Below, in pieces: positions 52,505 to 61,213 of a stretch of DNA of 64,000 nt (the stretch's first letter is position 1; the number at the start of each line of letters is the position of its first letter). Origin of the DNA: Paenibacillus helianthi (GTDB lineage Bacteria; Bacillota; Bacilli; Paenibacillales; Paenibacillaceae); the NCBI RefSeq assembly GCF_001909055.1, contig NZ_LVWI01000059.1:62001-126000 (forward strand). Direction: 5' to 3'. Below the pieces are notes generated by a model. It had not been told where the DNA came from and did not search any database. It worked only from the letters and a program-made list of their open reading frames with translations. Both the position numbers and the translations under genes were made by a program.

Positions 52505-54823
52505 TTATTCTGAATCCTCAGAAACGCCGGAATGGCGCGGTTTTGGCCGATCTGCATACTCGCTGGCATATTTGTTGCTCTCCCGGAACTTGCCGGGTGT
52601 CGTCGATTTGATTTTACGAAAGGCCCGGATGAAGCTGTTCTCATTCTGGTAGCCCACCTGGAGGGCAATATCGGCAATTTTCAGACCGCTGTCCAGCAAA
52701 AGCTCACAGGCTTTATCTATTCTCAGGTTGGTAAGGTAATCATAAACGGTCGTTCCGGTCTCTTCCTTGAAGAGGGTGCTGACCGAAGATACCCCCATAT
52801 TGATATGGGCTGCGATGTCCTGAAGTCCGATATTCTCCTGCAAATGACTCTCCATATACGCTATCAGGTTCTGTACCTGCAGATATTCCTTCGATTGCCG
52901 GTGTGCGCCCAGCACATTGGCCATATGGACGACAATACGGCACAGCATGTCTTCCAGCTCGGTAAGATCCATGGTCGTCACCTGAAGCCACGTGTAATCC
53001 GCAAGCTCTGCAGGAAGCGGATGGCTCCCGGCTGCGGCAATACTCATCATTTCCTCTAACAGATCATTGATGGAACGGAACACCTTTTGCGGCTGAATAC
53101 CTTTTTTGCGGGTGTCGGCTGCTCCTCTGCGAACCCACTCCAGTCCCGTCTCGGCATCCGATGACTTCAGCGCCTGCAGGACCTGCTGCCTCCAGGCATC
53201 ATCGGATGGACCAACGCCTTCTGTATATTGGTTCTCTGTTTCCGTGTAAGTGTGGACAAGTCCATAGCCTTCATATAGCCGGCAGGACAAGGCCAACATG
53301 GATTCGTTGTAAGAGTGGGCCACCTGGGCAATACCGGCAGAAGTGCTGCCGATCCCGATGGATACAGATATTTTCAGGACTTCCTCCAGAAGGCTAACCA
53401 GTCTGATTGCTTCCGCCTGAAGATCGCGTTCTTCCGGCGTCCGGGCCTGAAGCAGCACAGCTAGACTATCCTTCTGCGGAGCTGTGGTTACTGCTCTCCA
53501 GAAGGGTTCGAAGTATTCCAGGACAATGTTATTCATGGCGTATTTCAACAGCATCTGGTCCTCTTCCATAAATGCCGCTGCCCATTGTGCATGGCGGTCG
53601 ACCGATATCAGCAGCAGCTCAAAAGGCCCCTCCTGCCAATCTGCAAAATAATGCTCCCATTTCGTCTGTATTTCCTGCGTGCCGATACTGCGGGTAATCA
53701 GATCATTCACATATTTGGACCGCAGCTCCGGCAGGCTCCACTCCGCTACGAGCGATTTGCTCTGAAAATCACCGACCAGCTTGCCGATTACCGGCTCCAG
53801 GTCGTACAGATTGCCATGTCCGGCTGCTGCTGTATCCGGAGCCAGCAGCTTATTGATCCGTTTCAAAGGCCGGAAGGCTGCGAAATTATAATAGTAGATC
53901 GCGCAGCAGCCTACAGCGATGGAGATCAGTGACAGCATGATCATCATATTGCGTGCGGTTGTCACATTTTTGAGCAGCTGCTCCATAGGAACGAGTGAAA
54001 TCAGCCGCCAGCCGGTCACATTGGAGAAGGTCTGGTTCGCCATATAGGCCTTGCCCTCGATCTTCACATGGGCGAACGGGCTTACATCGATGTCTTTCAG
54101 CATCTCGTTCATTTCCGCAAGGGGGAACGGCAGGTTCAGCTTCGGATAGATCAGGTCGCCTTCAAGGTCATACACCAATTGATAGCTCGACAGATGACTG
54201 TACATTTTGGAGAACAGCATGTCGTAATCCAGATCAATCAGCACAGCTCCTGTAACTTCACCCTCCTGGACAATCGGACGGGCTAAGGACAGCAGCTCCG
54301 TGTGGCTGAGCTGGGGATCGGTGCCGGTGTACACCCTTCTCTTGATCAGCAGCGGTTTCTCCTTAATCTCCTCAATCCACGAGGTCCAGGCATGCTCCGG
54401 CGCCTCATCCCATGAGCTCTTATAGCCGTAGCCGCTGGAAATCACGGAATGATCCTTGAATTTGATGACGCTGATCGCGTGAATGTCCGGCTCTGTTGCG
54501 AGCGTTGTCAGATAATCCTGCGGCTCGGCAGCGATGCCTGCATTCTCTGCTGAGGCTGAGTTAATGTATTTCAGTATAACCGGATGAAACGACAGATCTA
54601 CCGCCTTATTGTCCGACTCCCGGAACGCCCGGTTGGTGACATCCAGATTGATCTGCAGCAACTCGATATTCGGCGTGTTCAGCTCCGTATCCAGTGCGTT
54701 CCGGTATTCCCTGTAGGAGAACAGGCCGATTAGTATAATCAGCAGCGACACACTGACGGTCAACATCAGGATCAGCCGGTTTTGTTTGTTGTTCAGCAAA
54801 TATTTTAACTTAAATCGCAGCAT
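52505..54823 (-). CDS. Membrane-anchored AraC-family regulator (YesN-like one-component sensor)
   Basis: 772 residues. A membrane segment (about 15-37), an extracellular Cache-like sensor of about 250 residues and a second segment (about 293-315) precede the cytoplasmic part. The C-terminal AraC domain (about 665-760) has IGLQDIAAHINMGVSSVSTLFKEETG and KIADIALQVGYQNENSFIRAFRKI. Such proteins are common in Paenibacillus next to carbohydrate importers. It likely senses an outside ligand and controls nearby transport genes, perhaps the TctC-like protein and kdgT. Confidence 0.9.
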   Translation of the reverse strand: MLRFKLKYLLNNKQNRLILMLTVSVSLLIILIGLFSYREYRNALDTELNTPNIELLQINLDVTNRAFRESDNKAVDLSFHPVILKYINSASAENAGIAAEPQDYLTTLATEPDIHAISVIKFKDHSVISSGYGYKSSWDEAPEHAWTSWIEEIKEKPLLIKRRVYTGTDPQLSHTELLSLARPIVQEGEVTGAVLIDLDYDMLFSKMYSHLSSYQLVYDLEGDLIYPKLNLPFPLAEMNEMLKDIDVSPFAHVKIEGKAYMANQTFSNVTGWRLISLVPMEQLLKNVTTARNMMIMLSLISIAVGCCAIYYYNFAAFRPLKRINKLLAPDTAAAGHGNLYDLEPVIGKLVGDFQSKSLVAEWSLPELRSKYVNDLITRSIGTQEIQTKWEHYFADWQEGPFELLLISVDRHAQWAAAFMEEDQMLLKYAMNNIVLEYFEPFWRAVTTAPQKDSLAVLLQARTPEERDLQAEAIRLVSLLEEVLKISVSIGIGSTSAGIAQVAHSYNESMLALSCRLYEGYGLVHTYTETENQYTEGVGPSDDAWRQQVLQALKSSDAETGLEWVRRGAADTRKKGIQPQKVFRSINDLLEEMMSIAAAGSHPLPAELADYTWLQVTTMDLTELEDMLCRIVVHMANVLGAHRQSKEYLQVQNLIAYMESHLQENIGLQDIAAHINMGVSSVSTLFKEETGTTVYDYLTNLRIDKACELLLDSGLKIADIALQVGYQNENSFIRAFRKIKSTTPGKFRESNKYASEYADRPKPRHSGVSEDSE

Positions 54824-54970
54824 TGGCGTTGCTTCATCCTTCCGCGGGTCTCATAGTCCAGACCATAGAGTAGCATGTTTTTTCTGTAATTCAATATGGA
54901 GCATATCATATTCTTTAAGATTTTAAACGTTTGGAGTGAAGAACATGATAAATGATATAATAGTAGAAGC

Positions 54971-55050
54971 AAGCGGAAACGGCTTCGCCATCCTTTTATA
55001 AGCTTATGAAGCAGCGATGCTACGTACCGCTCACAGATATCCGTATGAAG
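54971..55050 (+). repeat. Interspersed palindromic element, copy C, in the SWIM gene leader
   Basis: GGAAACGGCTTCGCCATCC at the left end and GAAGCAGCGATGCTACGTACCGC match copy B (27445-27577). The GCTT/AAGC arms enclose only three bases here against nine in copy B. The right-hand tail is lost. A TATAAT (54956-54961) lies just before it, as for copy B. Confidence 0.75.
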
Positions 55051-55092
55051 CAACCGGATTCACACAGACTTTTGTACAGGAGATTAACCCAA

Positions 55093-56739
55093 ATGCAGCC
55101 TAATTTGATGATCAACGATGCCGAATGGGACAAGCTCATCTCGGATGTGGCTTTTTATTTTGAGGATCTGACTCTCAAGCGGGGATTTCAATATTATAAG
55201 CAAAAACGCGTAAAGTCTCTCCGGATGATCTCATCGCGGAGAATTATGGCGGTAGTCGAGGGCAGAGAGGATTATGCCGTCAGCCTCGAGCTGGACCACT
55301 TGACGGAAAGTCATTGTGATTGCCCGGTTCAGGGGCCCTGCAAGCATATGGCGGCGGTGCTGATGAATGTCGCCGAGTCGCAGGAGCGGTCTGTGAACAT
55401 GCTCGCCAATGCCAAGGCCGTCATCGACCGGAAGAAGACAGAGGTCTTAGAGGCTTCCGCCGCTGCCGGTGTCTCCGGCAGCCGGCGGGAACAGGCGCAG
55501 AAACTCGCCGGGCTAATCCCAGGAGCAACGGTTGCGCAGTGGCGCGAATACATGGCACTACTTACCGCACCGATGGCACAGTCCGTACGCAATCCGCAGT
55601 ATTCCGGCAGAGCGCTGTCCGCCATCATGGAGGTACAAGCAGATCTGGCCCCGGCTGCTGCGCTGCTGTTCCAGCTTAATGCCCACCTGTTCATTCTGGA
55701 GAGCCTGATTCAGCCCCTCCCTCCCAATCATGCAGGAACCCTCTCTTCTTCAAGCTATTCGCTCGGATATTACACGTCTATTGCGGTCTCTGAGCTTAAA
55801 GAGGCGGTTACGCGCCTTATGAAGTCGGGCCTGCCGCTGGCTTCAGAGCCGGAGGAATGGCCCCGGGTTAGAGAAACCCTGGATTACGTCCAGCTTGAAA
55901 TGCTGACGGAATCACGCGACCGACTGCGGGAGCAGCCCTATTTCTCTTTCTGCTACGACCGGCTCTGGAATCACTGGATTGCCCCGAACACCAGCGGCTC
56001 GGAGCTGTATCTGGAGGAGCTTGATGCGCTGCGGGAACGCGCAAGCGGGCTCGGCGCCGCAGCGAACCGCTCCGCACTGCTGCTGGCGGAGAGCCGGATG
56101 TACTTCTACCTAAACGACGATAAAGCGGCCTGGGAACGGCTGGCTGCCGCATCGGAGCGTCCCGGCCTTCATCCGGACGAGCTGATGGGCTTCCTCCCGC
56201 CGCTCGCCGAAGCCGGGCACTGGTCCCGCCTTGCCGCCTGGCTTGAAGCTACAGGCCCGCTGCTGAACAGCCGCCTCTATAATCTGCAAGGCTATGCCGC
56301 TTACTGGGAGGACGCCGTGCGTCATCTGCCGGAAGCAGAGCCCCAAATGTGGAACACTCTATCCGGGATGCTGCCGCTCTCACAGGATATCTACGAAGAG
56401 AAGCTGCTGGCTGCCGGCAAATGGCGGGAATGGATGGACTATCAGCTGGCCGCCGGCAAAGAGCCTTCCGATTTCCGGGTCAGCGACCTGCAGCCGGTGG
56501 AGAAGAACGCGCCGGAGCTGCTGCTGCCGTTCTACCATCAGGCGGCGGAACGGTTCGTGCTGGAGAAGAACCGGCACAGTTATAAGGCTGCCGTGAAGCT
56601 ATTGAAGCGGCTCGCCAAGCTGTACAAGAAGATGAAGCGCGAGGCACGGTGGGAGGAATTCCTGGATGCCTTCACCGCCAGGCACAGCCGGCTGCGCGCA
56701 CTGCAGGAGGAGCTGCGGAAAGGAAAGCTGATCCCATGA
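55093..56739 (+). CDS. SWIM zinc finger protein
   Basis: 548 residues from MQPNLMINDAEWDKL, with GGAG ten bases upstream; the frame continues upstream only through the repeat element. The SWIM motif is CDCPVQGPCKHMAAVLMN (about residues 77-95), a zinc-binding CxC...CxH module that binds DNA or proteins. The rest is helical, resembling repeats that wrap partners. Its stop overlaps the start of the SNF2 helicase gene (ATGA), so the two are co-translated and probably work together. Confidence 0.92.
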   Translation: MQPNLMINDAEWDKLISDVAFYFEDLTLKRGFQYYKQKRVKSLRMISSRRIMAVVEGREDYAVSLELDHLTESHCDCPVQGPCKHMAAVLMNVAESQERSVNMLANAKAVIDRKKTEVLEASAAAGVSGSRREQAQKLAGLIPGATVAQWREYMALLTAPMAQSVRNPQYSGRALSAIMEVQADLAPAAALLFQLNAHLFILESLIQPLPPNHAGTLSSSSYSLGYYTSIAVSELKEAVTRLMKSGLPLASEPEEWPRVRETLDYVQLEMLTESRDRLREQPYFSFCYDRLWNHWIAPNTSGSELYLEELDALRERASGLGAAANRSALLLAESRMYFYLNDDKAAWERLAAASERPGLHPDELMGFLPPLAEAGHWSRLAAWLEATGPLLNSRLYNLQGYAAYWEDAVRHLPEAEPQMWNTLSGMLPLSQDIYEEKLLAAGKWREWMDYQLAAGKEPSDFRVSDLQPVEKNAPELLLPFYHQAAERFVLEKNRHSYKAAVKLLKRLAKLYKKMKREARWEEFLDAFTARHSRLRALQEELRKGKLIP

Positions 56740-59700
56740 GTATGCACACGCAAAATATTTCCGTTCAGCTGGCCTTGAGCCAGTATGGCGATGCCCTGAT
56801 CTACGGCATTAATGAGAGGGATGACTATGTTCCCGGTCTGCTGCTCAAACAGCAATTGTTCGCCTGGCACGAGGACTCCTTCTATGGAACGGAATTGACA
56901 ACCCAGAGCGCCGACGGCGTCGAGCTTGTCATCCTTCCCGCCGAGCAGGTGGTCCCGTTCTTCGCGGAACTTCAGGTGCTCCGGCATATCGGCTGGAGCT
57001 GGGAAGGCAACGCTGCGCTGCTGACCGAACTAGCCCCGGTTCTGGCTGCACTGCTGGACGACAAGCAGTACGTCCCCAGCTTCTCCGCCTTCCGCGAAGG
57101 CCAGCTGCGCTGGGACTGGGACGGCCAGGCGCTTGCGCGCTCGGCCGCCGGCAGTCCCGCCGCTGCGGAAGCGCTGCGCGGGCTGCAGGAGCGCAGCGCT
57201 CTTGCGGAAGGGCTGCAGGCCGCCTTCTCGGCGGCGGTCTTTCAGCGGTATTACCGCACGGAAGCCGAAGCCGGCGACCTGCGGAGCGAATTCCCGCTGC
57301 TGTTCAGCCGCAGCGGGCCCCAGGCCGCCGGGATGGACGCGGACAGCTGGCTGATGTCCATCGGCTGGAAGGCGGACAGCGCGCCGTTCCGCCCTGCGCT
57401 GCAGCTGCTGGAGCCGGACGAGGACTCGTCCTCTTGGCGGCTGCAGCTGCTGCTCCAGGACAAGCGCGACGAATCCGCGCTTGTGCCGCTGCGGCTCTCC
57501 GATGACGGAGAGCCGCATGGCCGCTGGCCCGCGCCGTGGACGGAGCACGTCCACGAGCGGGCGGCCGGGTGGCTGTCGCGCCTGCGGGACAGCCTGCCCG
57601 GCGAGCACATCGGCCGCGGGCGCGATGTGCTTGGGGAACCGCTTAGCGACGAGGTCGCGTGGCGGTTCCTGACGGTAGACAGCCGGCGCCTGCTGGAGGC
57701 CGGCTGGCAGGTGCTGCTGCCGGCGTGGTGGGAGGCCGCCAGCCGGAAGAAGCCGCGCCTGCGCGCCAAGATCAGCTCCGGCGAGGGCAGCCGCGGCGGC
57801 GGGTCGCTCTTTGGGCTGGATGCGCTGGTCGACTTCGACTGGCGCATCTCCATCGGCGACGCCGACCTCTCCGAGGCGGAGTTCGCGGAGCTGGTCGCGC
57901 GCGGCGAACGGCTCGTGAAGTTCAGGGGCCAGTGGATTCCCCTGGACCCGGCCCTGCTGGCCCAGATTCAGCGGGCCATGGCTGGAATGGACAAGTCGCA
58001 GGGCTTGTCCTTCCAGGATGTATTGCAGCTGCATCTGCTCGGCAGCAGCGAAGAGGAGGCGGCCGAGGCCGCTGCTGAACAGGCCGAGGAGGAGGCTGCA
58101 CGCTTCCGGCTGGAGGTCGAGCTGAACGCGCATCTGGTACAGCTGATCGGTCAGCTCGGGCAGCGCGAACAGTGGCCGCAGCCCGCGGTGCCTGCCGGAC
58201 TTCACGCGGAGCTTCGAAGCTACCAGCAGGAGGGGTATGCCTGGCTGGCTTTCCTGCGCCGCTTTGGCCTCGGAGCCGTTCTGGCGGATGACATGGGCCT
58301 CGGCAAAACCGTGCAGCTGATTGCCTATCTGCTCCATCTGAAGGATCAGCAGGAAGCGGCTGAAGCGGACCCTGCTGCGGGACGGCTGCGGCAGACCGAC
58401 CCGCCCGGCTGGCCCGCCCTGATTATCTGCCCGACATCCGTGCTCGGCAACTGGCAGAAGGAGCTGCAGCGCTTCGCCCCTTCCCTGAACGTAATGCTGC
58501 ATTATGGAGGCAAACGCCTGGATGCAGGCTACTTCTACGGCGCCGCTTCGCAGGCCGATGTGGTTCTGACTTCTTATGCCACGGCTGCACTCGACCAGGA
58601 GCTGCTGAAGCAATTCACCTGGGCTGCAGTCTGCCTGGATGAAGCGCAGAACATCAAAAATGCCGGGACCAAGCAATCCGCAGCTGTACGAAGCTTTCCC
58701 GCACTGCACCGGATTGCGCTAACGGGAACACCTATCGAGAACAGGCTCTCTGAACTATGGTCGATCTACGACTTCATCACACCGGGATACCTGGGCAGCG
58801 CAAAATCCTTCCAGGACCGGTTCGCAAACGCTATAGAAAAGGAACGCGATCCGAAGCGGACAGCGGATCTGCAGCGGATGGTCAAGCCGTTCATGCTCCG
58901 CCGCAAGAAAAAAGATCCGGCCATTCAGCTTGACCTTCCTGATAAAAACGAGATGAAAACCTATGTTCACCTCACTGCCGAACAGGCAGCCCTGTATGAC
59001 CAGAACGTCAATGGGCTCCTGGAACGGATGCAAAAGCTGGAAGGCATTGAGCGCAAAGGGGCTATTCTGTCAGCACTGACCAGCCTTAAGCAGCTATGCG
59101 ATCATCCGATGCTGCTGAGCAAAGAGGCCTTGCCTGAGGCAGATCCAGAGGGCCGCATCGAAACGGCTCCCTTGATTGAGCGGTCAGCGAAGCTGGAGCG
59201 GCTGCTGGCCATGGTGCGGGAACTGCGCGAGGAGAATGAGCGCTGTCTGATCTTCACCCAGTATGTAGGCATGGGCAAAATGCTGCAGGCTGTGCTGTCG
59301 CAGGAGCTGCAGGAGCCCGTGCTGTATCTGAACGGGAGTACGCCCAAAAGTGCCCGCGACCGCATGATTGAACGGTTTCAAGCACCCCCGCCGCAAGAGG
59401 GGGAAGCCTCAGAAGCAGGGGGGAAGCAGCAGTCTGACCAGCCGAATATATTCATCCTCTCGCTGAAGGCGGGAGGCGTGGGCCTGAACCTGACCGCAGC
59501 CAATCATGTCTTCCATTTCGACCGCTGGTGGAATCCGGCTGTCGAGAATCAGGCCACGGACCGTGCATACCGCATGGGCCAGACCAAGGATGTGCAAGTG
59601 CATAAATTCATCTCGCTGGGAACATTGGAAGAGAAAATAGATGAAATGCTGGAGAGTAAGCAGCAGCTCAGCGATGATGTAATCGCAAGCTCCGAAGGCT

Positions 59701-59768
59701 GGATTACCGAGCTGTCCACCGATGCGCTGAAGGATCTGTTCACGCTGCGCCGGGAATGGGTCGGCTGA
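56736..59768 (+). CDS. SNF2-family DNA helicase/ATPase
   Basis: 1010 residues. The N-terminal half (about 1-490) is the bacterial SNF2-associated region; residues about 490 onward hold the motor. Motifs: LADDMGLGKTVQ (Walker A), ICPTSVLGNWQKE, LDEAQNIKN (DEAQ box), LTGTPIENRLSELWSI, LIFTQYVGMG, and LSLKAGGVGLNLTAANHVFHFDRWWNPAVE with final TDRAYRMGQ. These proteins move along DNA and remodel bound proteins; RapA recycles RNA polymerase. It is coupled to the SWIM gene. The first half is very GC-rich, giving long antisense frames that are not genes. Confidence 0.95.
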   Translation: MSMHTQNISVQLALSQYGDALIYGINERDDYVPGLLLKQQLFAWHEDSFYGTELTTQSADGVELVILPAEQVVPFFAELQVLRHIGWSWEGNAALLTELAPVLAALLDDKQYVPSFSAFREGQLRWDWDGQALARSAAGSPAAAEALRGLQERSALAEGLQAAFSAAVFQRYYRTEAEAGDLRSEFPLLFSRSGPQAAGMDADSWLMSIGWKADSAPFRPALQLLEPDEDSSSWRLQLLLQDKRDESALVPLRLSDDGEPHGRWPAPWTEHVHERAAGWLSRLRDSLPGEHIGRGRDVLGEPLSDEVAWRFLTVDSRRLLEAGWQVLLPAWWEAASRKKPRLRAKISSGEGSRGGGSLFGLDALVDFDWRISIGDADLSEAEFAELVARGERLVKFRGQWIPLDPALLAQIQRAMAGMDKSQGLSFQDVLQLHLLGSSEEEAAEAAAEQAEEEAARFRLEVELNAHLVQLIGQLGQREQWPQPAVPAGLHAELRSYQQEGYAWLAFLRRFGLGAVLADDMGLGKTVQLIAYLLHLKDQQEAAEADPAAGRLRQTDPPGWPALIICPTSVLGNWQKELQRFAPSLNVMLHYGGKRLDAGYFYGAASQADVVLTSYATAALDQELLKQFTWAAVCLDEAQNIKNAGTKQSAAVRSFPALHRIALTGTPIENRLSELWSIYDFITPGYLGSAKSFQDRFANAIEKERDPKRTADLQRMVKPFMLRRKKKDPAIQLDLPDKNEMKTYVHLTAEQAALYDQNVNGLLERMQKLEGIERKGAILSALTSLKQLCDHPMLLSKEALPEADPEGRIETAPLIERSAKLERLLAMVRELREENERCLIFTQYVGMGKMLQAVLSQELQEPVLYLNGSTPKSARDRMIERFQAPPPQEGEASEAGGKQQSDQPNIFILSLKAGGVGLNLTAANHVFHFDRWWNPAVENQATDRAYRMGQTKDVQVHKFISLGTLEEKIDEMLESKQQLSDDVIASSEGWITELSTDALKDLFTLRREWVG

Positions 59769-59795
59769 CCAGACTAGGCCTGATGCGCCTTGGAC

Positions 59796-60590
59796 TTACC
59801 ACTGTTCGGACATTCTGAACACTGCTGCCAGGTTGTCTGAACCGGCAAGCGAACTGGCTACAAGTGTAATGATCTCGTCCGTCAGATCATATTGGAGCTG
59901 CTGATCCGCCAGCTCCACTGCTACATTCTGATAGGCCCCGGCTATCCCTGAGCCGATACCCTGGGTGATGACTCTTCCGCCCGTCACCGTGGTGCAGGTA
60001 TAATTCACTTGCAGCGCTGTTTCCGTGACCGGTATGGCCGTAGTGGGTGTAGGATAACTGACGAAGGTTCCGTTGACGGTGCCGCCGGCCACGATTTTGT
60101 ACCGGACAGGTGTAGAGGCCAGAATGTCCAGACTGTCCGGTTTGATTTCAGCGGCAACCGCCTCCGGAATCACAACCGCTGTATTTCTGCGGAAGCTGAT
60201 CAGCGCGAAGTCGGACGTAGTCACAGCGATATTTTCCCGGAATTCCGAGGTGATCCGGCTGACTTCCAGCTGTTCCAGCGGAACAGGCGCCAAGATACCT
60301 GAACTGTCTACAAGGAAAATCTGGATCTGCATCAGTTCCTGGGAATAGACTGCATTGAATTGAAAATAAATTTGGGTGATATTATAGGTTTTGGTCACCA
60401 CTTCCCGGTAATTCACCTCAAATAACTCCTGGGCAAACAACGTTTCCGGGGTTACATCATTATTGAGGCCTGTTATATACACCACAGCTTTGGATGATCC
60501 GTTGTTAACCACTTTTACTACTACCTGGCTGATGGTTCCAAGCCCTCTGGTAGGTCTGCTCGTTAATGTGTTGGTTGTTAGATAAGGCAC
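59796..60590 (-). CDS. Unknown beta-rich protein
   Basis: 264 residues, no signal peptide or membrane segment. It is rich in Thr, Val and Ile and predicted mostly beta (SQVVVKVVNNGSSKAVVYITGLNN; FLVDSSGILAPVPLEQLEVSRI). An SYPTPTTAIPVTETALQV region follows. It could be a spore-surface or structural protein, as such composition is seen in exosporium proteins, but no BclA-like leader or collagen repeat is present. I do not recognise the family. AGGAGG lies shortly before the start. Confidence 0.7.
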   Translation of the reverse strand: MPYLTTNTLTSRPTRGLGTISQVVVKVVNNGSSKAVVYITGLNNDVTPETLFAQELFEVNYREVVTKTYNITQIYFQFNAVYSQELMQIQIFLVDSSGILAPVPLEQLEVSRITSEFRENIAVTTSDFALISFRRNTAVVIPEAVAAEIKPDSLDILASTPVRYKIVAGGTVNGTFVSYPTPTTAIPVTETALQVNYTCTTVTGGRVITQGIGSGIAGAYQNVAVELADQQLQYDLTDEIITLVASSLAGSDNLAAVFRMSEQW

Positions 60591-60713
60591 AGGCCATCCT
60601 CCTTCTAGTAACGTCGTTCTTATAGGGTATGCAGTGGAATTTGGAAGTTTCTAGATAAAACGGCAGACGTGCATGTTGATCGCATATTCGGGCACTTCCT
60701 GAATTGGTGCAAG

Positions 60714-60742
60714 TTGCCAGTTCCCGGCAAATGTGCTAAAAT
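60714..60742 (+). promoter_or_regulatory. Sigma-A-type promoter of the hflX leader
   Basis: -35 TTGCCA (60714-60719), spacer of 17 bases, -10 TAAAAT (60737-60742). Start of RNA is expected near 60750. The transcript would have about 465 untranslated bases before hflX. Confidence 0.75.
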
Positions 60743-60773
60743 CAACGTAACTTTTTAGAACGGAGGGTTGCGT

Positions 60774-60812
60774 GTGATAGACTATATCCGGATTCGTACT
60801 TTACGCGGCTAA
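60774..60812 (+). CDS. 12-residue upstream ORF in the hflX leader (candidate stalling peptide)
   Basis: CGGAGGG is seven bases ahead of a GTG start. The frame encodes MIDYIRIRTLRG and stops at TAA. It begins about 25 bases into the predicted transcript. The Arg-Ile-Arg run matches the charged-x-charged pattern on which macrolide-bound ribosomes stall in erm leader peptides (ErmDL has Arg-Leu-Arg). Together with the terminator before hflX this suggests control by ribosome stalling. Translation is not proven. Confidence 0.5.
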   Translation: MIDYIRIRTLRG

Positions 60813-60877
60813 GCTAATTGTATAGCGCGAAAGCTCTGCCCCGTGCAGAGGACTCAGGATAGGTCTATCCATTTTTG
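60776..60877 (+). promoter_or_regulatory. Alternative pairings in the hflX leader RNA
   Basis: GATAGACTATATCC inside the small ORF (60776-60789) can pair, with one bulge, with GGATAGGTCTATCC (60857-60870). Otherwise the latter folds on itself and is followed by ATTTTTG, a weak terminator shape. CGCGGCTA at the end of the ORF can pair with TAGCGCG near 60822-60828, and CTCTGC with GCAGAG near 60834-60849. A ribosome held on the small ORF would break the first and second pairings. Confidence 0.45.
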
Positions 60878-61130
60878 AAGGCAACCCGCAGCTTGAACTT
60901 TTGTCCGGCAGACAGGAACGGAAGCCGGCATATGCCTTTAGGAATCCTTGCATCTCCATACACCATATCAATGAACCGCCGCGGCATTCGGGTGGAGCAG
61001 CTTGCTGTTCCGCCTGGCGGCAGCATTTTCAGTACATTCATTGTTTGCTGTGGGAAGATGCTGACGGAAGAGACTGGGAGCGAATCCCTCTCCTCCATCC
61101 TATTCTGTTGTCCTCTATGAATACTGTTAA

Positions 61131-61161
61131 GCACAGGCAGACGGCTGCCTGTGCTTTTTTT
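61131..61161 (+). terminator. Intrinsic terminator just upstream of hflX (attenuator)
   Basis: GCACAGGCAG (61131-61140) pairs perfectly with CTGCCTGTGC (61145-61154) around a four-base loop, followed by seven T. It lies 52 bases before the hflX start, after the leader promoter and upstream ORF and with no plus-strand gene to terminate. Premature termination of the hflX transcript is the simplest reading. Confidence 0.8.
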
Positions 61162-61213
61162 ATGGATTAGAAGAATAATTCATCACATTTACTCGTGGAG
61201 GTTGTAACCATAT

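Noticed and set aside
57030..58709. 559-codon minus-strand open frame inside the SNF2 helicase gene
   Set aside because: It is antisense to a well-supported helicase in very GC-rich DNA and consists of low-complexity Arg/Gln/Pro stretches without family motifs.
54955..59768. SWIM plus SNF2 pair as an antiphage system
   Set aside because: No nuclease, methylase, phospholipase or other defence gene is adjacent, and such pairs are common chromosomal genes in Bacillales. A defence role cannot be supported from this window.
60821..60832. TATAGCGCGAAA in the hflX leader as a fourth copy of the interspersed element
   Set aside because: Only this 12-base core matches the tail of copies A and B; the flanks and the conserved GGAAACGG arm are absent.
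60865..61134. Overlapping frames in the middle of the hflX leader (89 codons minus; 81 and 89 codons plus) as genes
   Set aside because: Three frames are open at once, none has a proper ribosome binding site, and I recognise no family. I treat the region as leader RNA, though a decayed gene cannot be excluded.
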